Positions 26,325-35,567 are shown, counted from the first letter of the stretch. The stretch is DNA of 64,000 bases from Streptomyces sp. TLI_171 (GCF_003610255.1 NZ_RAPS01000001.1:3906001-3970000), one strand, 5' to 3'. Program-made: numbers and translations. Notes: generated by a model from the letters alone, not told the origin.

Positions 26325-26647
26325 AGCAAATCCCCCAGTCCATAAAACGCACACGAATTCATCGCCACACAAAACCGGACAACCACCCCGCCTCGGAGAA
26401 ATGCACGCGTTCCGCCCCAACCCGTCCCGCTGCGCCCCAGGGCCTGATCAGATCCGATTGAGGACCCTGCCGCCCGTGCTCGTCCACCGTCAAGTGTGAT
26501 GTGCATCACTCACACGTTTCTGAAAAACAATCACTCGGCAACTGTCCGTATGCGTCTATCGTGCTCATGGAGCCCGGCAGGTTATGGCCGGATGCACCCG
26601 TCCGTCGCCGATTTCCGATTCAAATCGGACATTTAGCGAGAGAAGCC
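26325..26647. promoter_or_regulatory. Divergent control region of the secretion cluster (323 bp), comparatively AT-rich
   Basis: This gap separates the lipoprotein and adaptor genes and must hold both promoters. It is visibly richer in A/T than its neighbours (for example around 26320-26380 and 26515-26560). It contains the palindrome listed separately. No -10/-35 pair could be assigned with confidence. Confidence 0.5.
26495..26510. promoter_or_regulatory. CRP-like palindrome in the divergent promoter region
   Basis: TGTGA, six bases, then TCACT matches nine of ten positions of the CRP/FNR-family consensus TGTGA-N6-TCACA; the inner arms GTGATG and CATCAC (26496-26509) pair perfectly. Streptomycetes encode a CRP, so binding is possible but untested. 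Confidence 0.4.
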
Positions 26648-28069
26648 ATGTCAGCCTTGGTTCGTCGACGTTCTCTGGTCGTTTCCACAGCAATTGCCGC
26701 TGTGCTGCTCACCGGATCGGGTGTCGGCGCCGCCCTGCTCATCAAGTCCCCGGCCCAGGCCGCGGCCGACACCCGGCCGCCCGCGGCCGACGTGCTGACC
26801 GCCCCGGTGGAACGCCAGGTGCTGACCTCCACCCTCGTCACCCGGGGCCAGGTGACCGCCGATCAGACGGTGGACATCATCCCCACCGCCTCCGGCGGGA
26901 CGTCCGGGGCCGCGGTGGTGACCAAGCTTCCGCTCAAGGCCGGGGACCAGGTGTCCGCCGGGGTCCCGGTGCTCGAGGTGTCGGGCCGACCCGTCTTCCC
27001 GCTGCAGGGCGACCTGCCGGTGTACCGGGACCTCAAGCCCGGCGCCACCGGCCAGGACGTCGTCCAACTCCAGGGTGCCCTGCGCGCCTTGGGCTTCGGC
27101 ACGGGCCACGACCCGGCGGGGACATTCGGCGAGGGCACCAAGGCGGCGGTCACCGCGCTGTACCGTGCCCACGGCTACGACCCGATGCCGAGCTCGCCGG
27201 ACGGAGCCGCCCAGGTCACGGCCGCCGAGGAGGCGGTGACGTCAAGTCAGCGCGCAGTGGAGGACTCAACGGACGAGCTCGCCGCCATCCGGTCGGCACA
27301 GGCCGCCGGTCCCACCGGAGCCCCGTCGGCCGGAACGGATCGGCCGGACCCCGATGCCGCCGCCCAGAAGAGGGTCGCCCGCGCCACCGAGGACCTTGCC
27401 AGGCTCCGGGCCAGGCTCGACACCGTCCGCGCCGAGACCGGACCGATGGTGCCGACCGGAGAAATCGTCTACCTCTCGGCCTTCCCCGCTCGCGTCGGTG
27501 GTCTCTCCGGCCGGGTCGGCTCCATCGTCAACGGCAAGGTCATGACCATCTCGGCGGGCGCACTGGTGGTCACCGGGAAGCTCGACCAGGCAGACCACGG
27601 CCTGGTCCACCCGGGCCAGCAGGTGGAAGTGCTGTCCGAAATCAGCGGCACCCGGGCCACTGCGACGGTCTCCGCCGTCGGGGACGCCCCGGAGGCCGCC
27701 GACCCGGCGGGCGAGGCCCAGGGGCAGGGGTCCTCGACCTCCGGCCGGCCGCCCGGCTACCGACTGACGGTCCGGCCCGACTCCCCACTGGATCCTCAAC
27801 TGGCCGGACAGGACGTCAGGCTGACCATCGTGGCGGCGTCCTCCGCCGGGCCTGTGCTGGTCGTGCCCGTTACCGCCGTGTCCGCGGACGCCGACGGACG
27901 CACCGTGGTGACCGTCCTCGAGAACTCCCAGCGCCATCGGGTCGAGGTGACGACGGGCACGGTCGGCGGAGGCTCCGTTGAGGTGCAGCCGGTCTCCGCC
28001 GGAACGCTGCACGAGGGCGAACAGGTGGTCGTCGGCATCCGGAGTGGCCGCCCGGGAGGTGACAAGTGA
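26648..28069 (+). CDS. Membrane-fusion/adaptor protein of an ABC exporter, with peptidoglycan-binding domain
   Basis: The 473-residue product has an N-terminal signal anchor (SLVVSTAIAAVLLTGSGVGAALL), a short beta-barrel/lipoyl-like start (APVERQVLTSTLVTRGQV) and a peptidoglycan-binding-1 domain at about residues 129-180 (LKPGATGQDVVQLQGALRAL). A coiled-coil hairpin spans about 195-275, and barrel domains follow to the end. This is the Gram-positive MacA-like adaptor architecture. It lies upstream of, and overlaps by GTGA, the ABC ATPase gene. The ATG at 26648 was chosen because it begins the signal anchor. Confidence 0.83.
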   Translation: MSALVRRRSLVVSTAIAAVLLTGSGVGAALLIKSPAQAAADTRPPAADVLTAPVERQVLTSTLVTRGQVTADQTVDIIPTASGGTSGAAVVTKLPLKAGDQVSAGVPVLEVSGRPVFPLQGDLPVYRDLKPGATGQDVVQLQGALRALGFGTGHDPAGTFGEGTKAAVTALYRAHGYDPMPSSPDGAAQVTAAEEAVTSSQRAVEDSTDELAAIRSAQAAGPTGAPSAGTDRPDPDAAAQKRVARATEDLARLRARLDTVRAETGPMVPTGEIVYLSAFPARVGGLSGRVGSIVNGKVMTISAGALVVTGKLDQADHGLVHPGQQVEVLSEISGTRATATVSAVGDAPEAADPAGEAQGQGSSTSGRPPGYRLTVRPDSPLDPQLAGQDVRLTIVAASSAGPVLVVPVTAVSADADGRTVVTVLENSQRHRVEVTTGTVGGGSVEVQPVSAGTLHEGEQVVVGIRSGRPGGDK

Positions 28070-28761
28070 GCATCCCCGTCCTTGAGTTCGAGAATGTCGG
28101 CCTCACCTATCCGGGGCCCCCTCCGGTCCGTGCCCTGCACTCCTGCGACCTCGTGGTGGAGCACGGGGACTACCTGACCGTGGTGGGACCGTCCGGCTCC
28201 GGCAAGTCCAGCTTCCTCAACCTGGCCGGCCTGCTGGACCGTCCGACCGAGGGCCGGTACCTGCTGGACGGCCTCGACACGGCGACGCTGTCGGACGGCG
28301 AACGGACCGCACTGCGCGGCCGCCGGATCGGCTTCGTCTTCCAGTCCTTCCACCTGCTCCCGCACCGGAGCGCCACCGAGAACGTCGCACTCGCGCTGCT
28401 CTACGCGGGGCTCGGTGGACGCCGCGAAGCGGCGAGGCGACGCGACCTGGCCAGGGAGGCCCTCGACCGGGTCGGCCTCGGCCACCGGCTGGACTCCCTG
28501 CCCAACCGGCTGTCCGGCGGCGAACGCCAGCGGGTGGCCATCGCGCGCGCGCTGGTGGGCGAGCCGAGCCTGCTGCTCTGCGACGAACCGACCGGCAACC
28601 TCGATTCGGCGACCGCGGACTCCGTGCTCACCCTGATCGAGCAACTGAACGGCTCCGGTATGGCGGTCGTCCTGATCACCCACGACCAGCAGGTCGCCGC
28701 GCGGGCCTCCCGCACGGTGGCGATCCGCGACGGTGTGCTGACCGAGGCGGCGGCAGCATGA
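28066..28761 (+). CDS. ABC transporter ATP-binding protein (MacB/LolD type)
   Basis: A 231-residue ATPase with Walker A GPSGSGKSS near residue 42, Q-loop FVFQSFHLLPH, signature LSGGERQR, Walker B LLLCDEPTGNLDS and the switch histidine ITHDQQ. The subgroup with a 'FQSFHLLPHRSATENV' loop works with FtsX-like permeases in MacAB or LolCDE-type mechanotransmission exporters. A GTG start overlaps the adaptor stop, and its own stop overlaps the permease start (ATGA). Confidence 0.93.
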   Translation: MSIPVLEFENVGLTYPGPPPVRALHSCDLVVEHGDYLTVVGPSGSGKSSFLNLAGLLDRPTEGRYLLDGLDTATLSDGERTALRGRRIGFVFQSFHLLPHRSATENVALALLYAGLGGRREAARRRDLAREALDRVGLGHRLDSLPNRLSGGERQRVAIARALVGEPSLLLCDEPTGNLDSATADSVLTLIEQLNGSGMAVVLITHDQQVAARASRTVAIRDGVLTEAAAA

Positions 28762-29993
28762 GCCGACGATCCACCCCGCCCGGGGTCGAACCCTCCCGAC
28801 TGCGCTTCCGCGACCTGTGCTCGGAGGCGCTGGCGGGTGTCCTCCAGCGCCCGGCCCGCTCCGCGCTGACCGCGGTCGGCACCGTGCTGGGCGTGGGCAC
28901 CTTCGTGGCCGTACTCGGTCTCACCGCCACGGCCGAATCGCAGATCGACACCCGGTTCGACCTGCTCACCGCCACCGAGGTGACCGTCGAGGACACCGGC
29001 GGAACCCAACCGGAACTCACCCGGCTGTCCTTCCCCGCAGACGCCGACGAGCGGATCCAGCATCTCCACGGCGTGCAGGCCGCCGGGGTCTACTGGAACG
29101 TCAGGCTGAACGACGCCGGCGTGCGGGCCGCGCCGGTCGGCCGGCCGCGCGGGGACGACCAGGTGGCCGTGGTGGCGGCGTCGCCGGGCGTGCTGGACGC
29201 CGCCGAGCCACACCTGGTCGAGGGACGGCTGTACGACGCCTGGCACGACACCACCGGACAGCAGGTCGCCGTCATCGGTTCGACGCTCGCCGAACGCCTG
29301 GGGCTCGGCGCCTTGGACACCCAGCCTGCAGTGTTCATCGACGACCTGCCGTTCCTGGTGGTGGGCGTGCTGGACGACGTGCACCGGAAACCGGACCTGC
29401 TGATGTCGGTCACCGTCCCGCGCGGCACCGCGCTCAGGCTCTGGGGTGAACCGACCGGTGAGCGCGCCCGGATGCTGATCTCCACCAAGGTCGGCGCCGC
29501 CCGGCAGATCGCCGCCGAGGCCCCGCTCGCGCTCGATCCCGCGCACCCCGAGGCGTTTGACGCGGTACCGCCGCCCGACCCGCGGAGCCTGCGCACCGAC
29601 GTGACCTCGGACCTCGACCAGCTGTTCCTGCTGCTGTCGGCGATCTGCCTGGTCATCGGTTCGATCGGCATCGCCAACACCACCCTGATCGCGGTGCTGG
29701 AGAGGACCGGGGAGATCGGGGTGCGCCGAGCCCTCGGGGCCCGGGGACGCCATGTCACGGCGCAGTTCCTCGCCGAGTCCGCCTCGCTGGGATTCCTGGG
29801 CGGCCTGGTCGGCACCACCCTCGGCGTCTTCACCGTGCTCGGCGTCGCGCTGGCGCGCTCCTGGACCCCGGTGGTCGACCCGGGCACGGTAGCCGCCGCG
29901 CCGGCCATCGGGCTCGTCACCGGGCTGGCAGCCGGCCTCTATCCGGCCTGGCGTGCGGCCCGGATCCAACCCGCCGAGGCGCTCCGGCGCTGA
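28758..29993 (+). CDS. FtsX/MacB-like ABC transporter permease
   Basis: A 411-residue permease with one transmembrane segment near the N-terminus (SALTAVGTVLGVGTFVAVLGLTA), a large extracytoplasmic domain of about 220 residues, and three C-terminal segments ending with LVTGLAAGLYPAWRAARIQPAEALR, the MacB/FtsX signature. Together with the ATPase and adaptor it forms a MacAB-like exporter. The cargo is unknown; candidates are the I36-like protein or a toxic compound. Confidence 0.88.
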   Translation: MSRRSTPPGVEPSRLRFRDLCSEALAGVLQRPARSALTAVGTVLGVGTFVAVLGLTATAESQIDTRFDLLTATEVTVEDTGGTQPELTRLSFPADADERIQHLHGVQAAGVYWNVRLNDAGVRAAPVGRPRGDDQVAVVAASPGVLDAAEPHLVEGRLYDAWHDTTGQQVAVIGSTLAERLGLGALDTQPAVFIDDLPFLVVGVLDDVHRKPDLLMSVTVPRGTALRLWGEPTGERARMLISTKVGAARQIAAEAPLALDPAHPEAFDAVPPPDPRSLRTDVTSDLDQLFLLLSAICLVIGSIGIANTTLIAVLERTGEIGVRRALGARGRHVTAQFLAESASLGFLGGLVGTTLGVFTVLGVALARSWTPVVDPGTVAAAPAIGLVTGLAAGLYPAWRAARIQPAEALRR

Positions 29994-30118
29994 CCCCCGC
30001 GGAGGCCCCGTCACCGGGCCGGGCCGCCGCCCCAGACGTCCGGCCGTCCGGGCCCCGCAGCGGGCCGCCCGGGCCTCCGGAGAAGCGCACAGCCCAGTCA
30101 CACCATTCGGGAGGAACC

Positions 30119-30616
30119 GTGAAGACCACGCTCAGCCGGACCGCGAAGGCGGCCGTCGCGGCGACCGCCGCTCTGGCCGGCGCCCTGGCCGTCCCGGCCG
30201 AGGCACAGGCGACCACGTACACCGTGTACGTGAACAACAACTGCAACACCGACCCGAACCCCGACTGCTACAGCGGCGTCAACAACCTGTACGTCTACTA
30301 CAGCCAGAACGGCACCGGTGCGGGTGCCAGGTTCTTCGGGAACGTGCCCAACTACGACGGCACCACCAGCGGCGGCGACGGCATCATCACGTACTACGCG
30401 TACCGCTACGACAACGACGGTGCCGGTGCCGGCCAAGGCGTCCGCAACAACGCCGCCTCCGTCGTCGCCTGCAGCAGCGCCGCCACCTACCGCGTCTACT
30501 ACAGCCCGTCGTACCAGGGCAGCTCGCAGCTGATCGAGGGCGACTGGGGATGCGACACCCCGGAGAACCTCGCCTCCTGGCTGCGGAACGAGAACGCGTC
30601 CCAGCACTGGGGCTGA
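30119..30616 (+). CDS. Secreted peptidase-inhibitor I36 (SMI/crystallin-fold)-like protein
   Basis: A 165-residue product with a signal peptide (AAVAATAALAGALAVPAEAQA, cleavage near residue 32). The mature domain of about 130 residues contains NLYVYYSQNGTGAGARFFGN, GAGAGQGVRNNAASV and YRVYYSPSYQG, which match the pattern of peptidase inhibitor family I36 (Streptomyces metalloproteinase inhibitor, beta/gamma-crystallin fold). Four cysteines may form two disulphides. Inhibitor activity is not proven. GGGAGG precedes the GTG start at 30119; it follows the exporter operon by 125 bp. Confidence 0.7.
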   Translation: MKTTLSRTAKAAVAATAALAGALAVPAEAQATTYTVYVNNNCNTDPNPDCYSGVNNLYVYYSQNGTGAGARFFGNVPNYDGTTSGGDGIITYYAYRYDNDGAGAGQGVRNNAASVVACSSAATYRVYYSPSYQGSSQLIEGDWGCDTPENLASWLRNENASQHWG

Positions 30617-30627
30617 TGCCGATCCCA

Positions 30628-30675
30628 CCGCAGAGGGGCACCGGACCGCTCTCGCGGTCCGGTGCCCCTCTGCGG
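30628..30675. terminator. 22-bp perfect hairpin between I36-like and PBP genes
   Basis: Arms 30628-30649 and 30654-30675 are perfectly complementary with a 4-nt TCTC loop. It separates the convergent I36-like and PBP genes. Confidence 0.88.
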
Positions 30676-30699
30676 TGATTGCGCCGGGATTCGGGCGGG

Positions 30700-33321
30700 C
30701 TACTGCCCGCCGCCTCCGCCGGCCGCACCCGGGCTGGCGCTCGGGCTCGCCGTGTCGGTCGGGCTCTTGCTGGGCCTCGGCGACTTGGTCGGCGGGCACA
30801 GGCCCAGCAGGCAGCTCGGCGAGCTGCTCGGGCTCGGGTCGGTGCTCGGCTCCGGCGTGGTGCTCGGCGACGGCTCGGCCGGACCGGTGGGCAGCTGCTC
30901 GGTCGGCGACGCCGAGGCGGAGGCCGAGGGGGACGCGGTCACCGGGGCGCCGGAGGAGTCCACCTCCTCGCCCCAAGTGCCGGACGGGGGCGTGAAGTTC
31001 CTCGGGTTGCCCGGGCCGACCACCTTCATGTAGCGGGTGAAGATGTCCGCCGGGTAGTCACCACCGTGGACCTCCTTCTTGCCGCCGGTGCCCTGCAGGT
31101 CGAGCAGGCCCTTGTTGGTGCCCGCCTCCTCGCGCCACATGCCGACCGAGGTGACCAGGCTCGGCGTGTAGCCGACGAACCAGGCCGAGACGCTCTTGTC
31201 GGTGGTGCCGGTCTTGCCGGCCACCGGGAAGCCCAGCTCGTTGGTCTTGCTGCCGGTGCCGTTCTTCGCGGCGTTCTGCAGCACGTCGGTGATGGTGTCG
31301 GCGACCAGCGGGTCCAGCGCCGCCTTCGGCGCCGGCTTGGCGAAGTTCGGCAGGTCCTTGCCGCGGAACTTCACCGAGCTGACCGAGTACGGGTCGGTCT
31401 GCTGGCCGTGCGCCGCGAACACCGAGTACACCGAGGCCAGTCGGATCGCGCTCGGCACCGAGGTGCCCAGCGGCAGGGTCAGCGTGTTGGCTCCCGCCAG
31501 GGTGTCCTCGTGCATGCCGAGCTTCTCCGCCATCGCCCTGACCTTGTCGCCGCCGACGTCCTGGCCGAGCTGCACGAACGGCACGTTGTACGACCACTGC
31601 ATGGCCGTCCGCAGCGTCACGTACCCCTTGTTGCCGGGGTCGCTGTTGCGCTGGTGGTAGGGCTTCCCGTCGTCACCGATCGCCTTGCTGCCGTCGGCGC
31701 GGTAGATCTGCGCGTTGTCGTCGGCCAGGTAGCGGGAGTCGGGGTTGATCTTGGCCGGCGTGCCGTCCTCGCCGTTCTTGGTGAGGACGCCGTCCTCCAT
31801 CGCGGCGGCCAGCACGATGGGCTTGAAGGTCGAACCGACCAGGATCTTGCCGTCGGCGTTGTTGCTGTACTGGCCCTTCTCCGCGCCGGGGCCGCCGTAG
31901 AGGGCCACGATCGCCCCGCCGGGCTCCACCGAGGCGGCGCCGACCTGGACGAACTGGTCCTCCTTCCGGGTGTCCGGCTTCAGGGTGGCCGCCGAGAAGT
32001 CGTCCACGGACTTCTTCAGGGCGTCGACCTTGTCCTTCTGGAAGGTGGTGTGGATCTGGTAGCCGCCGCGGTCCAGGGCCGCCGCCGTGATGCTCGGGTC
32101 CTTGGCCGTGACGTACTTCTTGGCGACGTCGATCAGGTAGGTGATCTCGCCGGTGGTCTTGGTGACCTTCTGCGCGTCGATCGGCTCGGGGAAGTCCTTG
32201 CACTTGGCGCGGTCCTCGGCGGACAGCGCCTTGGTGGTCACCATCCGGTCCAGGATCCAGCTCCAGCGCTCCACCATCCGCTGGTGGTTCTCCTTGCTGA
32301 GGCTCGGGTCGTACAGGCCGGCGCCCTTCAGCAGGCCCGCCAGCATGGCGCCCTGGCAGGCGTCGATCTTGCTGGCGTCCACGCCGTAGTAGGCCTGCGC
32401 GGCGGCCTGGATGCCGGTCGCGCCGCGGCCGTACCAGCTGGTGTTCAGGTAGCCCTGGAGGATCTGGTCCTTGGTCTTCTCACCGTTGACCTTCAGGGTG
32501 ATGAAGAACTCCTTGGCCTTCCGGGAGAGCGTCTGGTCCTGCGACAGGTAGACGTTCTTCACGTACTGCTGGGTGATGGTCGAGCCGCCCTGGGTCTCGC
32601 CGCCGGTGGCCATCTTGTAGACGGCGCGGGCGATGCCCTTGGGGTCGATGCCGGAGTCGGAGCGGAAGGTCTCGTTCTCCGCCGCGATCACCGCGTCCTG
32701 CGCCGGGCGGCTGATCTCCGAGAGCTGGACCAGCTGCTGGTTCTCGTTGCCGGTGCGGGCCATCTCGGTGCCGTCGGCCCAGTAGAAGACGTTGCTCTGG
32801 ATCTCCAGCGCGGCCTTCTCGTTCGGCACCTCGACCAGCGCGTACGCGGTGCCGACCGCGGCCACGCCGCCGCCGAAGAAGATCAGGAACAGGCTCAGCA
32901 CCTGCTTCCAGGACGGCACCCAGCGCTTGAAGCCGTCCCGGCCGAACCGCGGGTAGTCGATCAGCCGCTTCTTGCCCGGCTTGCCGTTCCGCCCCGCGCT
33001 CCGACCGTTCGGCGGGCCGCCCGCGCTGCCGCGGCCGCCGCCACCGCCCTTCTTGGCCTGCTTGCGCATCTCGGCGCGGGTCAGCCGGGGCTGCTCCGCG
33101 GTCTGCCGGGTGGCCCGCCGGGCACCCGGCACCGGCCCCTGGCCGGAGCGTGCCGCACCGGACCGCGGTGCGCCGGGGGCGCCCGGGCCGCCGGTCCGGC
33201 CGGGCCCGTACTCGGGTGCGCCCTCGACCGGGCTGCCGTAGGCATAAGGCCTGCCCGCGTCGGCGCGCCGCGACGGCTGCTCGCCCCCGGGGTTGGCCGA
33301 CCTACGCCGGTGTTCGCTCAT
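30700..33321 (-). CDS. Class A penicillin-binding protein (bifunctional transglycosylase/transpeptidase)
   Basis: The 873-residue protein has a basic cytoplasmic tail (about 140 residues), one transmembrane segment (about 145-168), a GT51 glycosyltransferase domain (catalytic Glu in AENETFRSDSG near 216; GGSTITQQYVKN) and a transpeptidase domain with STFK (about 497), SYN (WSYNVPFVQ) and KTGTT (about 703) motifs. The C-terminus is a long Pro/Ser/Thr-rich extracellular tail. It polymerises and cross-links peptidoglycan. The ATG at 33321 has GAGGAG upstream. The gene is divergent from padR across 293 bp. Confidence 0.95.
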   Translation of the reverse strand: MSEHRRRSANPGGEQPSRRADAGRPYAYGSPVEGAPEYGPGRTGGPGAPGAPRSGAARSGQGPVPGARRATRQTAEQPRLTRAEMRKQAKKGGGGGRGSAGGPPNGRSAGRNGKPGKKRLIDYPRFGRDGFKRWVPSWKQVLSLFLIFFGGGVAAVGTAYALVEVPNEKAALEIQSNVFYWADGTEMARTGNENQQLVQLSEISRPAQDAVIAAENETFRSDSGIDPKGIARAVYKMATGGETQGGSTITQQYVKNVYLSQDQTLSRKAKEFFITLKVNGEKTKDQILQGYLNTSWYGRGATGIQAAAQAYYGVDASKIDACQGAMLAGLLKGAGLYDPSLSKENHQRMVERWSWILDRMVTTKALSAEDRAKCKDFPEPIDAQKVTKTTGEITYLIDVAKKYVTAKDPSITAAALDRGGYQIHTTFQKDKVDALKKSVDDFSAATLKPDTRKEDQFVQVGAASVEPGGAIVALYGGPGAEKGQYSNNADGKILVGSTFKPIVLAAAMEDGVLTKNGEDGTPAKINPDSRYLADDNAQIYRADGSKAIGDDGKPYHQRNSDPGNKGYVTLRTAMQWSYNVPFVQLGQDVGGDKVRAMAEKLGMHEDTLAGANTLTLPLGTSVPSAIRLASVYSVFAAHGQQTDPYSVSSVKFRGKDLPNFAKPAPKAALDPLVADTITDVLQNAAKNGTGSKTNELGFPVAGKTGTTDKSVSAWFVGYTPSLVTSVGMWREEAGTNKGLLDLQGTGGKKEVHGGDYPADIFTRYMKVVGPGNPRNFTPPSGTWGEEVDSSGAPVTASPSASASASPTEQLPTGPAEPSPSTTPEPSTDPSPSSSPSCLLGLCPPTKSPRPSKSPTDTASPSASPGAAGGGGGQ

Positions 33322-33510
33322 CTCTCAGCAGCTCCTCGGTCAGGGTGCACAGGCGAAAGAGTACGGCTCTCTGAAAGGTGTCCAATCGGGCATTGGAAGC
33401 CAACCGGGACGAACCGACCGCGATTCATTACATGCCCGTTGCCCAAAGGCCTTGTGATCGCAGTTACGCGTGCCCCCCTTGCTCCTTCCGTGACCCAGGG
33501 TTACTGTTGC

Positions 33511-33546
33511 CGATATATCGAGCCGATACATCGGCGCGACACATCG
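33511..33546. promoter_or_regulatory. Three phased CGAYAYATCG operator-like repeats upstream of padR
   Basis: CGATATATCG (33511-33520), CGATACATCG (33524-33533) and CGACACATCG (33537-33546) recur with an exact 13-bp period; the first is a perfect palindrome. They lie in the PBP-PadR divergent gap, nearer padR. PadR proteins bind such short palindromes and often autoregulate, so this is the likely operator. Confidence 0.6.
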
Positions 33547-33614
33547 ACCCGGCATCCCCTGCGGGTCGATCGGCATCGGACGAGCAGGAACCCTCACGGA
33601 AGGAGGAAGGCGGT

Positions 33615-34277
33615 ATGAGCCGACGCTCAGGCGTCCTCGAATTCGCCGTCCTCGGCCTGCTCCACGACGCACCCATGCACGGGTACGAGCTGCGCAAGCG
33701 GCTCAACGTGCTGCTGGGCTCGTTCCGCGCCTTCTCGTACGGAACGCTCTACCCCTGCCTGAAGAGCCTGGTCGCCCAGGGTTTCCTGGTCGAGGACAAC
33801 CCGGACGTCGAGTACGTCCCGGCCACCGCGCTCAACGGCAAGCGGTCGAAGATCGTCTACCGGCTCTCCCCGGAAGGCAAGCAGCGCTTCGAGGAGCTGC
33901 TCGCCGAGTCCGGCCCGGACGCGTGGGAGGACGAGCACTTCGGTGTTCGCTTCGCGTTCTTCGGCCAGACCGACCGGGCCGTCCGGATGCGCGTGCTGGA
34001 AGGCCGCCGCAGCCGGCTGGAGGAGCGGCTGGAGCGGATGCGCAGTTCGATCACCCGCACCCGCGAGCGCTTCGACGACTACACCCTCGAACTCCAGCGC
34101 CACGGCCTGGAATCCGTGGAACGCGAGGTCCGCTGGCTCAACGAGCTGATCGAGACCGAGCGGGCCACCAGAACCGGACGCAGCGCCGCGTCCCCCCAAA
34201 CTTCGGACGGCCGTGGCCAGGCCGCCGGGTCCTCGGACCCGCCCGGGCCACCGTACGACCGCCCGGGGCGCTCCTGA
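33615..34277 (+). CDS. PadR-family transcriptional regulator
   Basis: The 220-residue protein begins with the PadR winged-helix domain (LEFAVLGLLHDAPMHGYELRKRL, then SYGTLYPCLKSLVAQGFLVE) and continues with the long C-terminal dimerisation helices (ERLERMRSSITRTRERFDDYTLEL) of the PadR subfamily-1 type, ending in a disordered Ser/Pro tail. The ATG at 33615 follows GGAAGGAGG. It lies 144 bp before inositol-phosphate synthase and is divergent from a PBP gene; it may control either. Three putative operators lie upstream. Confidence 0.88.
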   Translation: MSRRSGVLEFAVLGLLHDAPMHGYELRKRLNVLLGSFRAFSYGTLYPCLKSLVAQGFLVEDNPDVEYVPATALNGKRSKIVYRLSPEGKQRFEELLAESGPDAWEDEHFGVRFAFFGQTDRAVRMRVLEGRRSRLEERLERMRSSITRTRERFDDYTLELQRHGLESVEREVRWLNELIETERATRTGRSAASPQTSDGRGQAAGSSDPPGPPYDRPGRS

Positions 34278-34421
34278 CCGGAGCGCTGCAGCACCGCGCC
34301 GGCCCCGCCGCCCGCGGCGAGGCGTGGGCGCCCCGCGCGCCCGTCAGACAGTCAGAACAGTTGTGGAACGAGGTTCCCCCCACAGCACGGTGGGCCTCAT
34401 GAGATTCAGGGAGCAACCGGA

Positions 34422-35504
34422 ATGGGTTCGGTTCGCGTAGCCATCGTCGGCGTGGGCAACTGCGCCGCCTCGCTGGTGCAGGGTGTCGAGTACTACAAGG
34501 ACGCCGACCCGGCCGGTAAGGTCCCGGGCCTGATGCACGTCCAGTTCGGCGACTACCACGTCAAGGACGTCGAGTTCGTCGCCGCCTTCGACGTGGACGC
34601 CAAGAAGGTCGGCTTCGACCTGGCGGACGCCATCGGCAACAGCGAGAACAACACCATCAAGATCTGCGACGTGCCGCCGTCCGGCGTCACCGTGCAGCGC
34701 GGCCACACCCTCGACGGCCTCGGCAAGTACTACCGCGAGACCATCGAGGAGTCCGACGAGGCTCCGGTCGACGTCGTCCAGGTCCTCAAGGACCGTCAGG
34801 TCGACGTCCTGGTGTGCTACCTGCCCGTCGGCTCCGAGGCCGCGGCCAAGTTCTACGCCCAGTGCGCCATCGACGCCAAGGTCGCCTTCGTGAACGCCCT
34901 CCCGGTGTTCATCGCCGGCACCAAGGAGTGGGCCGACAAGTTCACCGAGGCCGGTGTCCCGATCGTCGGCGACGACATCAAGTCGCAGGTCGGCGCCACC
35001 ATCACGCACCGCGTGATGGCGAAGCTCTTCGAGGACCGCGGTGTCATCCTCGAGCGCACCATGCAGCTGAACGTCGGCGGCAACATGGACTTCAAGAACA
35101 TGCTCGAGCGCGAGCGCCTGGAGTCCAAGAAGATCTCCAAGACCCAGGCCGTCACCTCGCAGATCCGCGACCGTGAGCTGGGCGCCAAGAACGTCCACAT
35201 CGGCCCGTCCGACTACGTCGCGTGGCTCGACGACCGCAAGTGGGCGTACGTCCGCCTCGAGGGCCGCGCGTTCGGCGACGTCCCGCTGAACCTCGAGTAC
35301 AAGCTCGAGGTCTGGGACTCCCCGAACTCGGCCGGTGTCATCATCGACGCCGTGCGCGCCGCGAAGATCGCCAAGGACCGCGGCATCGGCGGCCCGATCC
35401 TCTCCGCGTCCTCGTACTTCATGAAGTCGCCGCCGGTGCAGTACTTCGACGACGAGGCCAAGGAGAACGTCGAGAAGTTCATCCGGGGTGAGGTCGAGCG
35501 CTGA
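34422..35504 (+). CDS. ino1: Inositol-3-phosphate synthase
   Basis: A 360-residue enzyme with the Rossmann start [20 protein letters not shown] and the conserved segments [31 protein letters not shown] and [21 protein letters not shown]. It converts glucose-6-phosphate to inositol-3-phosphate with NAD, supplying mycothiol and phosphatidylinositol synthesis in actinomycetes. The ATG at 34422 follows GGGAGCAACCGGA. The adjacent upstream PadR gene suggests local control. Confidence 0.95.
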   Translation: MGSVRVAIVGVGNCAASLVQGVEYYKDADPAGKVPGLMHVQFGDYHVKDVEFVAAFDVDAKKVGFDLADAIGNSENNTIKICDVPPSGVTVQRGHTLDGLGKYYRETIEESDEAPVDVVQVLKDRQVDVLVCYLPVGSEAAAKFYAQCAIDAKVAFVNALPVFIAGTKEWADKFTEAGVPIVGDDIKSQVGATITHRVMAKLFEDRGVILERTMQLNVGGNMDFKNMLERERLESKKISKTQAVTSQIRDRELGAKNVHIGPSDYVAWLDDRKWAYVRLEGRAFGDVPLNLEYKLEVWDSPNSAGVIIDAVRAAKIAKDRGIGGPILSASSYFMKSPPVQYFDDEAKENVEKFIRGEVER

Positions 35505-35567
35505 GCGAAGCGAAGCCTGCTCGCTGTAGTGGGTGGCGCTGAGCGCTCCGACGTTCGTCGGGTCTGA

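Noticed and set aside
28066-29993. LolCDE-type lipoprotein export system
   Set aside because: The organism is Gram-positive-like; the adaptor with a peptidoglycan-binding domain and single permease fit a MacAB-like exporter better.
30119-30616. Lactococcin-972-like bacteriocin
   Set aside because: An exporter neighbour made this attractive, but the mature sequence matches the I36 inhibitor pattern and lacks the lactococcin-972 features.
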